The position numbers and the translations under genes are program-made. A DNA stretch of 64,000 nucleotides from Larix kaempferi (Eukaryota > Streptophyta > Pinopsida > Pinales > Pinaceae), in contig BSBM01000440.1 of NCBI GenBank assembly GCA_027924585.1, forward strand, positions 12,803,501-12,867,500. The letters are read 5' to 3'. Below, piece after piece: positions 42,306 through 54,374 of the stretch (within the stretch, counting starts at the first letter, position 1; the number at the start of each line of letters is the position of its first letter). Under the pieces are notes generated by a model. The model saw only the letters and a program-made list of their open reading frames with translations. It had not been told where the DNA came from and did not search any database.

Positions 42306-43725
42306 CATATATTTGTTTCACCTTTGAGAAAGCATATATCTGCTAGAGGCAAATCTTCTAACGTTTTCCAGAGACTCAATTGTAGCTTGTTTGGAGTTGT
42401 TGGTGCATATTGGTATTGGTATCTTTCCTTTTCACTTATTGGTATCATGTTTGTTGGTATCTTGACCTTTCCATATCCACATTCGCGATGGTTGTTGGTG
42501 AAGAATCAACAACTTTTTTGTAACAGAAAGTGGCACTAAGTAAGGTAAACATAGCATCAGTACTTCCTACCCGCTTTTGCAAGAACTTCCTCTGAGTGCA
42601 TCATTGACATTTGAAATTCCATTATTGTCGTATTGGAGCGAGTGGGACATTATGATATGATGTTTGTAGTGCAATGAAGAGGTTTTGGAAATTTGGCATT
42701 TGAGAATCTTTTATTCCAAACAACATTTTATAATTATTGTAAGTGGGAGAAGGCGAGATACTCTTAATGAGTGGTTTTCTTTTTGTGAAAACCTCGAAAT
42801 TTCAAGTGCATATCATGGTTATTAAAGCATCAACAACTTAGGACTTAGAATAGTATAAAGCATTCATTGAGAATCATCAAGAAATCAAAGCATTCAAGCA
42901 TCTTCCAGCTTACACCAACAAGAGTCAATTCAACTTCGGTAATTGTTGTAAGTTCAATTGCAAATTGTTTTATGAGTTGAGCTATTTGTAAATGGATGCA
43001 TTCTCATATCAGACCGACACCCTTCATTTTTTCTAAGTTTGAGTTTTTCGAGTGTTTGTAAAAGAGTGGAATTGCATGAAGCCCTCATTTTTAGTTTATG
43101 AATGGCAAGAATAAATGGTTTGGTAGAGTTACTTAACACTCTAAGTTTCTCCTCTATAGACAACACTTTCATGGTCGAAAAAAAAACATTCACTCAATAT
43201 TCGAGATTGCGTACAAGATTCAAAAGACACTATTGATTTTCTTCATCTTGAATCACAACTCCAATCTGATAAGCTACAAAGAAACACCAAAGAAAACAAG
43301 ATTCTGAATATGCTCCTATTCAGAACAATCCTCTCTTCTGTGATTCATATTAGTAGCCTACAAATGTTCAAATCAATGATGTCACTTTCGAAGCACATGA
43401 TGCCACTTCAGAAGCAGATCCAAATGATGATGAATTTATGTATATAAAGGTTCTACTTGCACTTCACAAGCCCATCATCAGACCTTGGGAGCAAATTATA
43501 TACAACAAGCACAAAATTGGTCTTGGATATGACAAGGAAGTTATCATTCACATTCCTGATTTCTCCAAGCCAATCTAGTTTTAGCATGTTGGGTTCTTGA
43601 AAGAAATTTCATCTTCATCAACTCCAGTTCATAGTTTTGCATGCCAGCATTATGATTGAGTTGGCCATATGAAAGATCAATGTTTCAATATTCACCCTTC
43701 TAAGCATTATGGAAAGCAAACCCAC
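42306..43725 (+). pseudogene. Decayed Gag-like sequence, copy B
   Basis: Duplicate of 22823-24040, with about 200 extra bases near 42570-42770 that copy A has lost. The knuckle-like CQHYD-VGHMKDQ stretch (here altered) is at 43640-43690. Confidence 0.5.
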
Positions 43726-44690
43726 TGTTAGAGCAATATTATACCTTAGTACCTTAATCATTAATTAATTAATGGTTATTAGGTGCTAAACTGGTTAATA
43801 ATACATCCCTAGGTGTGAAAGTGGTTATTATGAAGTGGTTTGGACTTATCTGGATAAGTGTGGACAAGTTCACAGTGTATGATCCAAAGTATGGGCGAAG
43901 AGATGGTCAAACTAGCTGTTAGGCATGCTTATCCAAGCATTTATTTCCCTAGCATGCCTAAGGCGCCCTCTTTCCCTATTTTAAGGATCTGCCTTGACCA
44001 AGTGCACTCATGCATTGTATCTGGACATTTGCCACTCCCTAGGCCATTTTTGGCATGCCTAAGCCTAACCAACTTCTACCAACCACCTTCTCCACATGTG
44101 TGAACCCTAGTTTTGGTCTCCCATGCTCATCCAGTGTTCACATACACATTTTGAACCTGTTTGGCATATTTTGGATCCATTTGGTTAAACCTAGGGGGGA
44201 TTGAGGCTAAATCTAAGCTAGCTAAGTGTGGACACTCCAAGTGGATATTTTTCCTTACTATTTCTATATAAGGATGATCCAAACGCATTGTAATATTGGA
44301 CAGTTAATAATATCTCATATTTGATTATTTGTGCATTTCTGGAATTTTGATCATTTATGTTGAGTTTTGATCATTTGTTCATTCTGAAATAGTTTTTCAC
44401 TTGTCTCTTGCTTAATGAATTTAATCTTTCAGCTGTGAGGAATGCATGGTAGCTAGATCCTACTGTGACATACATTTGACATGGTATCAGAGCTGAGGTC
44501 CCAGGTTCAATTCCCCCGAGCTACGTTGGAGGAGGGGTGTTGGAGTATCAGTACAACCGCATGGTATAACCGCCGCACCTCTGGGAATATAAAAATGTGG
44601 ACTAACCGCCACTCCTGGTAATAGGACCTTGTGTTTGGTTTCAAATGTTCATCAACATCTGCAGTTTTTGGTGTAACGGAAAACCTTACA
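43726..44690 (+). mobile_element. LTR retrotransposon unit: LTR, Met-type primer site, short tail
   Basis: Interrupts text that is continuous in copy A (24045). The LTR 43726-44481 runs TGTTAGAG...TTGACA with TATA box TATATAAG at 44265-44272, followed directly by TGGTATCAGAGC (44482-44493), the initiator-Met primer site. A purine run GGAGGAGGGG precedes TGTTGGAG at about 44538, but the last 150 bp do not match the LTR start. The flanks CCCAC and CTCGC are only partly alike. Probably a deleted element. Confidence 0.65.
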
Positions 44691-45530
44691 CTCGCTCTTC
44701 ATATAGTTGCTTCATTATGAAGAAACTTGCAAGAAAGAAGATTCACTATGGGTGGATTGCTTCTTATCAATGGTCATCGTTCATGAGTAATGACACATAT
44801 TGTAGTTGAGAGATCTTATTCTCCTCAGGGGGGGAATGAACGATGGTTAGAAATAAGCAATCCAGAACAAGCAAGCCTGAGCCACAACAAGATTCGAATG
44901 CCAGATTTAGAGTTGTATCCAGAAAATAGAAAGAAAGCTATGCTCCATAGAATTCATTAGATCGTGGTATTCTCTGTCTAGTTTTGACACTCATGACCAC
45001 CATGAGATTTTCCACTCACCACTTTGTTCCCAACAAGGGGGGAATGATAGATCATCATAAACAAGTAAATGAGAACAAGCGAGCCTGAACCAGAATCAAA
45101 GCCAAGTTGCACTAAGCTACAGATTTTGTGGTAAGCTAAAACCACCCATTTAGTAGAAGAATTTAGCTTCTATTAGACATTTGAGGGTGGTCCCCAAGCC
45201 ACTATTTTCTGGAGGAATCGTTGAGCCTTTGTGCCAAGTTCCAGAGAGAACCTATGAGCGAGGATCGGAGCTGTCTCCAAGTTCAAGAGTTTGTGGTCAG
45301 CCTTAAACCACCCACTTAGTAGAAGACATCAACTTCTACTATCCCTTTTGGTTTTGGTCAGCCAAAACCACCAATTCAGAGAGCACTTATATTTAGTAGA
45401 AGATGTCAGCTTCTCCTAGCTTTCTTGTTGAATTCAGATTGTCAAGTTGGAGATGTTTAGCCTTTGGAAGTTATCCACTTCCAGTTATTAAACTCTCTTT
45501 TATTGGAATTATATACACCCCTTCAAATTA
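44691..45530 (+). other. Gag-like flank, then copia 3' non-coding region with a short repeat
   Basis: 44691-44985 continues the text shared with copy A. From 44990 the sequence is private to B. 45120-45430 has three or four diverged units of AAACCACCCACTTAGTAGAAG plus CAGCTTCTACT, which also form imperfect dyads. No ORF. Confidence 0.5.
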
Positions 45531-45785
45531 GGGGGGGGGGGAATGTTGGAAACCTAATCCTTAGGGTTAGGCATATTCACGTGTAATGAATTCCAGGAGT
45601 CATAATGAATATGAAAAGTCATGAAGGAGTCTAAGAAACACCTTAGAAGATGAAACCAAGGGTCATCTCACATGTATTTATATGTACATTTCTAAATGAG
45701 AAATGTATCTCACACTTATCGTATTTGGTGTCTATTGGATTTGTGTTTAGTCATTTATGTGTGTGCCTTTGTTCGGAACCTAACA
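45531..45785 (+). repeat. Polypurine tract (11 G) and short LTR
   Basis: A run of 11 G (45531-45541) plus AA precedes TGTTGGAAACC at 45544; the 242-bp unit ends GGAACCTAACA at 45785. It looks like the 3' end of a small-LTR copia element whose 5' part is missing. Confidence 0.6.
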
Positions 45786-45839
45786 TAAATATCTTGGAAT
45801 CGAACTTCATCACATGTTAATTAGAACTATGGCTTTGCG

Positions 45840-46262
45840 AAAATGATAAATGGAGGGTGGAAAGCTTATTTTGGCTTTGAAAACAAGTGTAAATCAATGG
45901 ACCTTTGTCTATGGGATAAAAAGAAACTCCTCTTTGAGACTCTTGTCACTCATGTCATCTTATGGTTGTGAAATTTGGTGTTGCGCCCACTTTAGAGAAT
46001 CATGTAGCAAGATCAAGCAAATCCATAAGTGCTTTATAACTTATAATCTTAAAATTTAAGGCAATACACCCTATCCTATTCTCCTCATAGAAGTGAGTAT
46101 TTCCGCCATTGAGAACATGCTTATGACTAGGTACCTGATGTACAAGAATAAAATAAACAACATGGAAGACAAGAAGCCTCATAAGATTGCTTCAAACTCT
46201 AGTCAAAATGACCTACAACTCAAGTGGGGTTGGCATAAAGATGTCAAGCTTGTTTAAATCAT
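45840..46262 (+). pseudogene. Non-LTR RT C-terminal fragment
   Basis: The frame 45850-46059 and its continuation read YGCEIWCCAHFRESCSKI, HKCFITYNLKI, then MTRYLMYKNKINNMEDKK. This is similar to the region after the RT palm of LINE proteins. It ends where the AT-rich block starts. Confidence 0.5.
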
Positions 46263-46289
46263 TGGGAAAATGAGAAAGAGGTCAGTCAC

Positions 46290-47930
46290 TCTACATGATA
46301 TAATAATATTAAAAATATTATTACAACTAAATTTAAGAAGAAATTGTATTAGAATAAAGATACTATAAGAAGGTGATTAACCCTAATCTAGAATTTTTAA
46401 AAGTATCTATTTGTTTTAATTAACTTTTAACTAGAGTAAAGAATAAAGTCAACATTGCTAAAATAAGAACAAACTCTCCCAAGCTCTAGAGTGAAATAAG
46501 GCAACTCCTAAAATGTTTTGGGCCGAAAGAGTGTCATTTTTTTACATTAAGAAGGTTTAAGATGAAAACATTTTTTTTTAAGAATCGGTGACCTAACACA
46601 AGCTAGCCTTAACAGCACACCCATTCACATCTATTCTACGCCCCATGGGAAAAAATACATCTTTTCTTACAATGTCATACACAGTCACATTAAATTTCAA
46701 TATTAATCTTCCTAACCTTTTAATTCATTAAAACTATGATAATTTAATATTATTTTTCTTAGAAAAATTTAATCATAAAAATAAAATTTTAAATGAAATT
46801 AAATATTTATTTTTTTAAATATAATAAATCAAAATTAATCTTATTAGTATCATCATTATCATTGATATTATTATAAATTTATATAAAATATTAAATAGTT
46901 TCTTTTTCTTATTATTTGAAACAAACAAACAAACAACAATATAATCATTCTCATTTGGTTTATATTAAAAGAGAAGTTTTAAGTGGCCTACAATAAGGAG
47001 AGAAGACGCATAAATTTCATCATTTAAAAAAACAAAGAGCGTTGTAGCGTGGTTGACTATGCAGGGTGTTGGGGAGCAACCATTCTATGACACACTAAAA
47101 GCTTAAAGGAATAATTTAATGAGTTGATAAGTCTACTTGGTTTTTGGAACTTTAGATTTGGTAGGATAATTTTTATTAAAAAAAAATATTTCAAACATTT
47201 TGATAATTTAAAATTATTAAAAAATTGAAAATAATTAAATTTTAAATAATTAAAAAATAATTTTTTTTATATTATGTATAAATATATTATAAATAATATG
47301 AATGAGGATAAAAGATAATATCATTCTATAAAAGTGTGATAACATTAAAATATTATAATATATACATTTAAGGAAAAATTTTGAGATAAGAAGGAATAAA
47401 AAATAAGAGAAAATTAAAATATTATAAAAGGAAATTTTAATTTTAATTTAAAAATTAAAAATATTTTTTTGTCATAATTAGTTTAAAGAAAAAATCAAAA
47501 CATAATTTTTATAAATTTTATAATAAAATATGTTGAAATAATCTTAATATATTTTGGAATAAAATATTTTTATATAATAAGATAGAGAAAATTCTTCATA
47601 TACCTACATTAAATTTCAATTACAATTTCATAACCTATAAAATAATATATAATAATAATGATGATATTCGTACCTTCACCACTAACACAAGATTGACACA
47701 AGATTGAGAGGATAATAATATATAATAATGATGATGATATTAGTACCTTCACCGCTAACAAAAATTGAGGATTGAGATTGATTGATTTATGTTGCAAAAA
47801 ATAATAAAAATACTGGGTGATAACATGAGAGGGGGTATACTTTCCTTTCGTCTAGAACCGTGCAGAAATGGAAAGCATATCCTTCAAAGCTTCGGGAAAG
47901 CCACATAATCAGTTTTGTCTTGTCTTTATG
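46290..47930. other. AT-rich block, copy B
   Basis: Duplicate of 34270-36020, without the perfect 105-bp duplication. No coding signal. The ATAATGATGATGATATT tandem pair is at 47645-47760. Confidence 0.45.
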
Positions 47931-48189
47931 TATAAATAATCATAATTAGAATCATGATTCCAGCTGTGCCCACCGTATTATATCATCTTATCTCTACCAA
48001 TAGAGACGGAGCCCATATTGACAATTATTATATATTTTATGTTTTTAATTAAAATTATATATAACATTTATAATTTACTTTAAAAATATGGTACATATTA
48101 AATTAATGGTTTGAAATAATTAATTTTATTTATGATATGTTTTTCTTCTACATTACATCATAACATATTTATGGGACAAATTCATCTAT

Positions 48190-49110
48190 GGTCTTTGATC
48201 TATATTATTAGATTAATTGATTGATCATATGATATAGTTTGGGCCCTAATAAAGTAGGTGGAGAATATATGCCAAAGATCAGATACGAAGTCTCGTGCTC
48301 AGCGAGGTTATTGTTGGATAGGAGATGATGGTTTGATGCTTTATGGTGGATCGCCTGTCCCTTAAAGATGAAGATATTTTGTTGGTGTGCATTACAAGAT
48401 AAAATTCATGTATGGTCTCACTTACAATCTTTATTTTATGAGGGACCTGGGAGATGCCCACTCTGCAAAGAGCATTTCGAGAGCACTGAACATATGTTGA
48501 TTCACTGTTCATATATAGCGAGGATTTGGTTATCCATTAGTCATATCCTTGGTATACATCATTCATGGGTTGGTGCATCATTATCTGATACTTTCAAATC
48601 ATGGCATGAGGCTCCACACACCAATTCTATCTCGACTCTGCCCTATTTTATCATTTGACATACCTAGATTGCTCGTAACCTATCCATATTCGAGGATAAG
48701 TACATACCTTTAGAGTCTTTCACTTACAAGAGTGTGAGTTTAGCGAAGACCATGGATCAGCACAAAAACGTTAATCTGCCTCGGATTATCAGGAGAGAAA
48801 TGGTTGACAAACAATTGCCATGGAATTATTTTGACGGAGTTTCCCAGGGAGACCCTACTAGGGGTGGTGCGGACTGTATCATATACATCAGTGAACATAA
48901 ATGGATCAAGTTTGTAGCATCTACCGAAAATAGCACCAACAAACGGGCCAAGCTTTTAGCAGTCAAATTCCTTTTACAACTTGCAATCTCCAGAAACATT
49001 CACAGTCTACAGGTTCGGAGATTCCTCTCTCATTATCCAATGGATGAAGCACAAATGGAAACCTAAGAACTTATTATTGGCATCCATCTTTGAGGAGGTT
49101 GAAATATGGC
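48190..49110 (+). pseudogene. LINE fragment: zf-RVT and RNase H, copy B
   Basis: 48368-48658 keeps GRCPLCKEHFESTEHMLIHC (zf-RVT). 48734-49066 gives PWNYFDGVSQGDPTRGGA with the first RNase H Asp, IIYISEHKWIKFVA and RAKLLAVKFLL. The 3' part beyond 49110 is lost and replaced by a TGGCTATTGCTA repeat. Confidence 0.85.
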
Positions 49111-49197
49111 TATTGCTATGGCTATGGCTATTGCTATACTTATATTAAGTATATGTTAAGTTTGTCAAAACTTAGTACATGATTTCTTCTGAGTAGT

Positions 49198-51635
49198 CAC
49201 GGGGGGTTCACTCAGTGAACTTGTTACATAGCACGATCATTCGCATGATATTAAATAATATCCCTAATTTCACTAAATATTGGAAAATGTGTTCTAAAAT
49301 TGTATTGTTGAACCCCCCTCCCAATATGCCTTTCCAATTAAGAAAACCCCTAATTTCAACAAATATTGTAGGTATCCATTTTTATCAACCCATTTTTAAC
49401 ACCCCCTTTATATCATATTATCAAGTTGTAACAAACAGGATCCCTAACACATATTAGTATATATGCTAATTAAAATAATAGTATAATGCTAATAATTATC
49501 CCACTAGGATTGCATGGGCGACTGATCAATTTGTAGCTTTGGATAGTGGAAGACCCAATGAAATAGTATTGGGGAAGGAAAAATGCATACAAGGAAACCT
49601 AGTCAAGATATCAACATAACAAAGAATGTAAAAGACTAATAGTACAATAGTTAGTGGAATGATTAGAAAAGATGAGAATTGTAGATGTTTCACACCACAG
49701 CCTTTCAATCTACCAATTTTATATCATGTAAATACAAGTATAGCCATAGAGAGTTCATGTTTTCTATAAGCTTAATAAATTAAACTCCATAAAAATGAAA
49801 AATTGAAACCCTTTCATGGATGGAATCCCCTACCTTCCTATCAAAACAAACATCATTGATGTTTGAACCCAAATGAACATAGAAAAATTCCTCTTACTTT
49901 TCAATAAAACGATATGATCATGTGCACATCTTGGATTTGGGTCATTCACAAGATCCAATGAATATCCTCCACTTCCTCTACATTTATTCTTGCAATCAAG
50001 GGAATTAATAGAATTTAGTTACCTTTTCTTGGGTTATATATTGTCTTTTTTTATCTTTACATGAGAGGTAAAAATATCCATTGTTAGGCTTCAAGTGTGC
50101 AATAGTTATAAAGATACACAGATGGTGAAACTTATATGATACCATCTCATGGTAACAATAACACAGAGTATGTAAATAAGGATTTAGATTTTCACCTATG
50201 TTCGTGTCAGTTCCAATACAATATTAAGACGAATGCCTTGCATATAAGAATTGAAACTACAATTATGAATGTGCCAAATATAACTCAATCTAACAACTAT
50301 TCCTAATTGGCAATGCGAAATTATTAAAGAAGAACTCATGAACTAAAAAACTTTGTTCATAAATCTACAAATCCATAGAGAATTAGATAATGGTGTATTG
50401 GAACAAAAGTTTTCATTATGAATGAGCTTTTATATGGTATTTTTTTTCAAATAAAAAAAAATATTTTTATCTTATTTATTTCATTTTCTTTAAAGGCCAT
50501 TTACTGTTATTTCAGCATCTCGTAAGTACTCACAAAACCACGACCCCCCATATCTATCTTCATTTATGTTTTTAATTCCAATTTTTTTGAACAAGTCTTT
50601 TATAGACACTTTTAAGATTGTTGTACATTTTTTTAAATATTATTTTATGATATATTTTAATTATTATTGAATTATTAATATAAATAAAAAATTTATTTGT
50701 ACATAAAAGCGCGACCCAAAAAAATATCATTTTAAGAATTCTAAATCAATATTTTTTTATTTAATACGGAAATAATATGCAAGTGATTGTTAAAATTATT
50801 TTTAATATTTTTTTAAAATACATTTTTTATTTTTTATAATAGCTATTCTGAATAAATTTATAATAACAACATAAATTATATTGCCGCATAGTGAGACACA
50901 TTACCATGCTTTTACCCTACAAAACGTTGAAAGAAGTAATTAGTCAAGAAACATTGATCTAACTTTTCTTGTTTCCGATGAGCTAAGAAAGGTTGATCTC
51001 ACTTTTCTTGGTTGTTGTGGAGCAAGGTTTAAATGAATTTCAATACCCACCTAAACCTCAACCTAAAAAATGAAGAGTTTGATATTTTACTTGAATGCCT
51101 ACAAACAATACAATACAATTGTTCAAGTCCAGAACTCCTGATTAGCTACATCTCTTAACTCAAAGATGAAAAACAATATAAAATCAATTCAAACCAAGCC
51201 CAGATAAGCTATTAAATGAGGAAAAACAATATAAAATCAATTCAAACCAAGCCCAGATAAGCTATTAAATGAGGATTTCTGAAGGCCAATAATCCAACGG
51301 GACTTTCATTGATATTATCATTGGTACGCTATTATCATATTTATGCAAAACTTACGATCATAAGCAATATCAAATAAAAATGGAGGATCCTTAAGTTTTA
51401 GGTGGGTATGAATTGAGCCCATGATTTGGAGGTATGAATCCATCCCATGATTTGGAGGTTATTCCTCAACACACCCAAATAAAATAGCCCCCAATATTTA
51501 TATTACTATGTCAAATTAAAAAACCCCTTTGACCCCTTAATACAGGGCAATATATTTTTGAGGTTTTTAAGAGTATTCAAACCCCCAATATGAATGGACG
51601 TGATATGATATTGCCTTACTAGTGAATCCCCCGTG
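49198..51635. mobile_element. 2.4-kb non-autonomous TIR transposon, copy B only
   Basis: Ends are CACGGGGGGTTCACT (left) and the inverse of CACGGGGGATTCACT (right), with an 8-bp duplication TGAGTAGT at 49190-49197 and 51636-51643. Copy A has the empty site at about 39065. No transposase ORF; the interior is AT-rich. An 8-bp duplication fits hAT; if the CAC is counted as target, 11 bp would fit Mutator-like elements. GTTCACT-C-AGTGAAC (49206-49220) is a subterminal hairpin. Confidence 0.85.
51168..51276. repeat. Tandem pair of about 53 bp within the TIR element
   Basis: GAAAAACAATATAAAATC to GCTATTAAATGAG occurs twice in a row, identical by eye. Confidence 0.88.
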
Positions 51636-52174
51636 TGAGTAGTCACATAGTAGTACAAAATAGATAGCCACTATACCGGAAGTAACAAATATAGGTAACT
51701 TTGGACCAATCGAACAGCAGGTCCAGTCGTGTAAAACGAACCAAAATAACAGAAAATATGGACTGCGCAAAATGTTCAGAGCATCAAAAGTAGCTCAAAA
51801 TATACTATCTTAAATAGTACATCAAGGAAATATAAAAGTATAAGCATCCTGATAGAGATGGATCAGTTCTGAGAAGACGAACTATATAAAGAATATTCAA
51901 CCAAAGTGTTGAATGCACCCCCTGTATGTCTCCATCATGGAAAACCTGAAAGGTACCCCACAAATATCAATGGTAAAAATACATGTAAATCCCAATATCC
52001 AATAGATAGAAATATAAAGATATTATGCCCATGATAAACTAGATAGCATAAATCACCACCCAAATAACTGTCAAAAAAATAAGGAGTTGTTGCTACATTC
52101 CGAAAGAGAAGAAAAATGTTGCAAAACTGGTATTCTGCTACAAAAGAGCCCTCAGTAAAAAACTCCAGTCATCT

Positions 52175-52924
52175 CTAGAAGATTTGTATGTACTCATGTT
52201 CAACTAATACACCATTCTGGAATTTTTTATATGAAATGCATCCCTCTACCTCTTGAAAGGTTGCTTTGGATAAATTGTCTACCTCAAGGTTGAATTCCCT
52301 ATATATGTGATGAAAGCTTATCTCCCCAAAAGTCCCAATAAGATATCTGATCTTCTTCATCCATGTTCTTAGATGAATAGCCTGCATCCCATTTTCATGA
52401 TTGACCCAATCAATGATTACCTTAGAGTCGCCAACTACTCTCATGGAAAATATACCTCTTGTATGGGAAAAAAATAGTAACATCCATAGTGCTAATAGTT
52501 CACAATGGGTATTCGTGCCCATCCCACAATTCAACCATAATTTGTAGCAGCTCGAGTCATTTTCCAATAGTATAGCACCAGCTCCTCCAAAAGCGACATC
52601 CAATTGTGAATCGTGATGCCCCATCGAAAAGTACTCTATAGTAATTATGGGGAAAATAAGAGGATTTTTTATTGAGAGAGGAGTATCCTTAACCCGTGTC
52701 CCAGAATTATGTATCTCTCGGCATGATGTCAGGATTTTTAAACTAACCAAGTGAACATCCATGCAACACCCTTCAAATAAGAGTTGATTGCGAGACTTCC
52801 ATATTTCCCAACATGTGATAACCGGAAGTTCGTCACTTATTGTGTTGTTGGATCTCCAGTTGTCCAAACATTGCTCCAAAGTATCACCATACCAATGCCC
52901 AACATAGTTCATGCTACTCTTCAA
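52175..52924 (-). pseudogene. LINE RNase H, C-terminal domain
   Basis: A 249-residue minus frame: CWEIWKSRNQLLFEG (link from zf-RVT), then LDVAFGGAGAILLEND, where the usual first Asp region reads SQLDVAF, LNCGMGTNTHCELLALWM with the Glu, VVGDSKVIIDW with the Asp, and HIYREFNLEVDNLSK with the last Asp. The longest intact piece of this LINE. Role: removal of template RNA. Confidence 0.88.
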
Positions 52925-53520
52925 TACTTTCCATACCTCTCATGCAAATGTGCAAGAAATGAATAGGTGTGCAACAGTTTCAGTTTCTTGCCTGCATAAA
53001 ATACAAATACACAGGCCAGAGCCACCTCTCTTTACTAATTTATCCCAAGTTAATATGCGGTTTCTAAGGGCCAACTAGAAGAAAATTCTGCACTTTAATG
53101 GGGCATGACATCTCCACACCACTTTATGCTACCATCTGTATCCAAATTGTGACCCTATCAATTGTGAAGAATAAGCTTCTTTCACTAAAATTTGTTCGGT
53201 ATTCTTATCCCAGCTCCATGAAAGTTGATCCCCCTGTGTAGATAAGCATATGACCCCTCTCTGCAAACCCAAAATACAATGGGACCATTCAAGACTAAAG
53301 TATCCAATCAATCCAAGTTGAATTGGACTCAACCATACAGAAACTGACTAAGTTGTATTATTTCCACCTGAGATTTGATCCAAGGTATATCTGCCTTGCG
53401 AATGAACTACTTGTAAGAGTTCATCGGATATTATGTAAGAAGTAGGCCCACCCACAATCAGATCCATTCCCACCCGAATGTGATCTCCTCTTCCAGGAAC
53501 CCATGCTAGCCACCCTCCCA
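52925..53520 (-). pseudogene. LINE zf-RVT and RT C-terminal part
   Basis: Near 53050-52930 the minus strand gives LALRNRILTWDKLVKRG and CICILCRQETETVAHLFISC, the zf-RVT finger. 53548-53348 gives WLAWVPGRGDHIRVGMD and VHSQGRYTL, the segment before it. Stops at 53349 and 53130. Confidence 0.82.
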
Positions 53521-54369
53521 TGTTGGACCAGGAAAAGTTTTGGTACATTTTGGAAGCGGTTGTGTTGTGAAAAGGGTCAAAGTGAAGTGGCCCACCAACA
53601 AAGAAACTACTCTGATGAACCTGCTAGAAGTCAAGGACAAGTGACATTTGAATATGTCAACGGTGGAGTTGGTTACGTTAGTTAGTATTTTGTGTCCACT
53701 TACATTAATGAGTTGAGTAGTTGAGTAATGGGAGCGGGGCAGGCTGTGTGCACCCTATAAATATGTAATAGGTTGGGAATTTTGGGGTTAGCCAGTTAAT
53801 TAGTGGAAAAATAGTTGTAAGAAGAGATTCACATAAGGTCGAAGTGATCTGTCAAATGTGTGCACAGATCCATTGTAAAGAGAAGATGCGAAATATGTTT
53901 GTAGGCTATGTGCACAGATGAAAAGTGCTATATTACTACGACTCATGAATGAATAGTGCTTTTGTGGTTTTTTCACGGTTGTGTGTCCACATTAAAATCA
54001 TGGTGTCAAATGTGTGTGATTGATGATTTTGTGGCCAATGTTCCTTTACTTATTCTGCATTGTAGATTAAATGTCATGAATCGGTGATTTAATATGAATG
54101 GTTATGAATACTATGAATTTGTGAAGGAATGTCATATTTATTTTCTGCCTTGTATGGAATATGAATGATTTGGTGAAGCTCTGTTATGTATGATTGTTAT
54201 GGTTTTGATTCATCCTCCTTCGCAATTGCAGAAGCTTGGTTCCTGCAACTCCCATAGATACCTCGGTTGAGACTTCACTCGCTTGCGGGTGATGCCGAAA
54301 GGGCCAGTGTCTTGGGATTTGTTGGTGATTAGTTAATTGAAGCTGGGTTGAAGTAGAGTTGTGCCAACA
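53521..54369 (+). mobile_element. 849-bp gypsy solo LTR inside the LINE
   Basis: Runs TGTTGGACCAGG...GTTGTGCCAACA, flanked by a perfect 5-bp duplication TCCCA (53516-53520, 54370-54374). TATA box TATAAATA at 53756-53763. Its 3' third (CATCCTCCTT, TGGTTCCTGCAACTCC, CCTCGGTTGAGAC) resembles the 3' part of the gypsy LTR at 24126, so it is the same broad family. The LINE frame is continuous across it. Confidence 0.88.
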
Positions 54370-54374
54370 TCCCA

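Larger units (their letters stand above)
39718..52245 (+). repeat. Tandem segmental duplication, copy B
   Basis: The second copy of 20847-39690. Its left edge is in gypsy gag and its right edge in the LINE RNase H, which continues uninterrupted to 58849. Private events: solo LTR 40182-40787, LTR-PBS unit 43726-44690, extra sequence 44990-46290, TIR element 49198-51635. Confidence 0.88.

Noticed and set aside
44482-44525. tRNA gene (GGTTCAATTCCC B-box-like stretch after TGGTATCAGAGC)
   Set aside because: The sequence is the retrotransposon primer site, complementary to a tRNA 3' end; no A box or cloverleaf can be drawn.
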